From positions 1 to 6,212 of the forward strand of contig DYMR01000114.1 in the NCBI GenBank assembly GCA_020721485.1: DNA of 6,212 nt, given 5' to 3'. The notes under the pieces were generated by a model that ran no database searches, was not told where the DNA came from, and saw nothing but the letters and a program-made list of their open reading frames with translations. The translations under genes were made by a program, and so were the position numbers. Source of the stretch: Halothiobacillus neapolitanus (GTDB lineage Bacteria; Pseudomonadota; Gammaproteobacteria; Halothiobacillales; Halothiobacillaceae). Positions 5,335 to 6,212 of the stretch are shown here, piece after piece. The first letter of the stretch is position 1; the number at the start of each line of letters is the position of its first letter.

Positions 5335-6212
5335 CGTACCGCAGCGCAGCGCGCGGCGCCCACACAATAGCCCCTTCCCGCCTCGGTCAAGCGATACTGC
5401 TGCAAACGACTGTTCGGTTTATCGGCAAGCGTCATTTCGACCAAGCCCTCCGCCAGCGCGGGCTTGAGATAACGCGCCTGAAACGATTTACGATCTCGCA
5501 AACTTAAACTTTGTTGCAGCGCATCACGCCCCATGCTTTCAAGCAAAGCGTCATGCAGCACGCGCAGCAATCGCTCAACTTGGGGGGTGACTTGAGGCGC
5601 AACTTGGGGGGTGGCTCGACTGAGCGCATCCAACATCACCCCAAGCATAAACTCGATAAAAGGGGCAGAGTCCGCCCGCTGCGTGCTTTCTTGCAAAGCG
5701 GAGTAGTACGCCGCTTGATGTTCAAAAACCAAACTTTCCACCGGAATATCTGCGAACAACGGATTCCAGCGCGACAAAATCAGGCTTTGCCACAACCGTC
5801 CCATGCGCCCGTTGCCATCTGTAAACGGATGAATAAATTCAAATTCGTAATGAAACACCGAACTGACGACCAGTGGGTGCGCGTCCGTGATCGTCAGCCA
5901 GTCGAATAAATTTGCCATCAAAACCGGCACGCGCGCGGCGGGCGGCGCCATATGAATCACCTGCGCACCGGCCATCACCCCCACGCCGCCACTGCGATAG
6001 CGCCCCGCATCATCCAATAAAGCAGCCATCAACACGCGATGCGCGGCCAACAAGTCCACTTCCGACTCAGGCCGCCAGCGCTGCATGGACTCATACGCCG
6101 CCAAAGCATTGCGCACTTCCTGAATTTCACGCGGTGGCGCAATCACCTGTTTTCCATCCAGAATCGCGGTAATTTGCGCTTCGGTGAGCGTGTTGCCCTC
6201 AATCGCCAACGA
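5331..6212 (-). CDS. Class II Fic-family protein AMP-transferase, N-terminus outside window
   Basis: Fic enzymes usually transfer AMP from ATP to a hydroxyl side chain of a target protein. The reading frame is open at the window edge, so the start is missing; 293 codons are visible, and similar proteins run to roughly 360 residues. The first visible residues, SLAIEG, fit the inhibitory-helix motif (S/T)xxxE(G/N), placed before the Fic core as in class II enzymes. The catalytic loop HPFTDGNGRMGR is complete (DNA 5796–5831) with its histidine, acidic residue and glycine/arginine anchor. The preceding segment RYRSGGVGVMAG–VIHMAPP is the target-binding flap. After the core come a TPQVAPQVTPQV linker and a C-terminal segment (SLRDRKSFQARYLKPALAEGLVE) that looks like a winged helix. 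All key catalytic residues are present, so it is probably active once relieved of autoinhibition. The target is unknown. It lies on the same strand as ruvB, 24 bases upstream, so it may be co-transcribed. Confidence 0.93.
   Translation of the reverse strand, partial: SLAIEGNTLTEAQITAILDGKQVIAPPREIQEVRNALAAYESMQRWRPESEVDLLAAHRVLMAALLDDAGRYRSGGVGVMAGAQVIHMAPPAARVPVLMANLFDWLTITDAHPLVVSSVFHYEFEFIHPFTDGNGRMGRLWQSLILSRWNPLFADIPVESLVFEHQAAYYSALQESTQRADSAPFIEFMLGVMLDALSRATPQVAPQVTPQVERLLRVLHDALLESMGRDALQQSLSLRDRKSFQARYLKPALAEGLVEMTLADKPNSRLQQYRLTEAGRGYCVGAARCAAVR
5364..5390 (-). promoter_or_regulatory. Candidate sigma70 promoter for ruvB inside the fic 3' end
   Basis: On the minus strand TTGACC (5390–5385) is followed after 15 bases by TATTGT (5369–5364), about 58 bases before the ruvB ATG. 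The -35 match is good, the -10 is partial, and the spacer is shorter than the preferred 17. It lies within fic codons, so it may be chance. Confidence 0.2.
5577..5612 (-). repeat. Three tandem 12-bp units encoding (T/A)PQV in the fic linker
   Basis: Units one and three are identical (ACCCCCCAAGTT, at 5601–5612 and 5577–5588). The middle unit, GCGCCTCAAGTC (5589–5600), differs mostly at synonymous positions. The units encode TPQV-APQV-TPQV between the Fic core and the C-terminal winged helix. This Pro/Gln/Val linker is common in Fic proteins of this kind. Because each unit is four codons, copy-number changes would keep the frame. Confidence 0.9.

Overview
The window is a bacterial chromosomal segment in which every credible gene lies on the minus strand. 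Its core is the cell-envelope cluster ruvB–ybgC–tolQ–tolR–tolA–tolB. Gene order, TolQ/TolR/YbgC sequence style, a dense GC-rich layout and ATGA/GTGA stop-start overlaps all point to a gammaproteobacterium. I cannot name the genus.

In transcription order, from right to left: (1) 6212–5331, the 3' part of a class II Fic-family AMP-transferase gene whose start lies beyond the window edge. (2) 5306–4257, ruvB, the Holliday-junction branch-migration ATPase. (3) 4260–3850, ybgC, an acyl-CoA thioesterase. (4) 3853–3176, tolQ. (5) 3172–2729, tolR. (6) 2726–1674, tolA. (7) 1631–324, tolB. (8) 280 to the left edge, the N-terminal 93 codons of an exported Ala/Pro/Gln-rich protein, best guessed as a CpoB (YbgF)-like protein. 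No RNA gene, insertion sequence, CRISPR array or convincing terminator is visible. The longest gap between genes is about 43 bases.

TolQ, TolR and TolA form the proton-driven inner-membrane motor. TolB is its periplasmic partner, which normally exchanges between TolA and the outer-membrane lipoprotein Pal. CpoB normally links Tol to peptidoglycan synthesis at the septum. Close spacing from ruvB to tolB suggests one polycistronic transcript with translational coupling.

The unusual points are at the two ends. A fic gene occupies the place directly upstream of ruvB where ruvA is usually found. An 18-bp imperfect copy of the ruvB start sits at the fic stop codon and encodes a six-codon mini-ORF, MTQIRL. 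No pal gene lies between tolB and the next gene. A G7 run serves both as the last codons of tolR and as the likely tolA ribosome-binding site. I found no clearly new multi-gene system. The core is a well-known operon with locally unusual neighbours.
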